A stretch of 64,000 nt of DNA from Antedon bifida (lineage: Eukaryota; Echinodermata; Crinoidea; Comatulida; Antedonidae): NCBI GenBank assembly GCA_963402885.1, contig OY727095.1, positions 5,213,001-5,277,000 on the forward strand, read 5' to 3'. Positions 63,698 through 64,000 of the stretch are shown piece after piece. Made by a program: the position numbers and the translations under genes. The notes under the pieces are model-generated. The model had not been told where the DNA came from and searched no databases. It saw only the letters and a list, made by a program, of their open reading frames with translations. Every line of letters starts with the position of its first letter. Position 1 is the first letter of the stretch.

Positions 63698-63852
63698 AAA
63701 ACACTACACTATCAAACTTTATGTGACTAAAAAATGTGCCCATATATGGTAATGATGATGTCATACCACTACCATATTTGGTTATATCACTACCATATTT
63801 GGGCACATCACTTTTTTTTTGTCAAACTAGTTTGATAGTGTAGACAGAGCTT
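63698..63852. mobile_element. MITE with ACACTATCAAACT termini
   Basis: ACACTATCAAACT at 63706-63718 is inverted as AGTTTGATAGTGT at 63829-63841, followed by AGACAGAGCTT. The interior is itself a hairpin: ATGTGCCCATATATGGTAAT against CACTACCATATTTGGGCACA, around GATGATGTCAT. Related core sequence lies at 6610-6686, and terminus-like matches lie at 22-37 and 4541-4560. Exact ends and target duplication are uncertain. Confidence 0.75.
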
Positions 63853-64000
63853 AAGGAATAGTATTTATTATTATTTGTATACTTTTAATACTTAGGGATA
63901 TAGTATTTAACTATCTATATTTTTTCCAGAAAATAATGTTGTTGTCCGTCAGTAAGATTTGAATATGAGAATCGGTATTGGCCAATTTGTTTGGGACGCT

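Larger units (their letters stand above)
47768..64000. other. Right-hand stretch without recognised gene
   Basis: No coding exon could be identified. The stretch holds the 21-bp and 73-bp minisatellites, a duplicated ~94-bp segment, a diverged repeat near 55640 and 55986, and the terminal-repeat element at 63698. GC-richer islands at about 48170-48370, 56390-56640, 58970-59270 and 63240-63420 are unexplained. It may still be COE intron or upstream intergenic DNA. Confidence 0.5.

Overview
The window is a piece of an AT-rich animal genome, about two thirds A+T by eye. It has multi-exon genes with GT-AG introns, tRNA-derived SINE sequence, several MITE-like inverted repeats and minisatellites. 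It is not bacterial or viral. The COE/EBF gene carries a single helix 2 in its helix-loop-helix segment, whereas vertebrate EBFs carry a duplicated helix 2, so a non-vertebrate animal is indicated. The repeat style suggests a marine invertebrate, possibly an echinoderm or other deuterostome, but that is an impression and was not tested.

Two genes are firmly identified and they converge. On the + strand, positions 826-6267 hold the last four coding exons of CCT7, the eta subunit of the cytosolic chaperonin TRiC/CCT, running off the left edge. On the - strand, positions 23481-15973 hold the last eight coding exons of a COE/EBF (Collier/Olf/EBF) transcription factor: the end of its DNA-binding domain, the IPT/TIG domain, the helix-loop-helix and the Ser/Pro-rich activation tail. 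Splice phases agree at every junction in both genes. The COE N-terminus is not in the window, so 23482-64000 is most simply read as its large intron, though no upstream exon is visible to prove this.

Between the two 3' ends, about 7407-12540, lies the most striking structure. It is an array of about 26 units of ~195 bp in which each unit is made of two successive palindromes. The right two thirds form an alternating A/B dimer of ~391 bp, and the left part and the right edge hold ~100-bp half-units with a different spacer.

Other repeats are a three-copy MITE family with TTAAAGAT-ATTGTCC termini, a Harbinger-like MITE with TAA target duplication inside a CCT7 intron, a tRNA-derived SINE whose tail abuts a CCT7 splice acceptor, and minisatellites of 25, 30, 21 and 73 bp. 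The 40 kb upstream of the COE exons has no recognisable gene. It holds a few open frames or exon-like segments of uncertain status and some GC-richer islands that may be conserved regulatory elements. The two genes are not functionally linked beyond adjacency.
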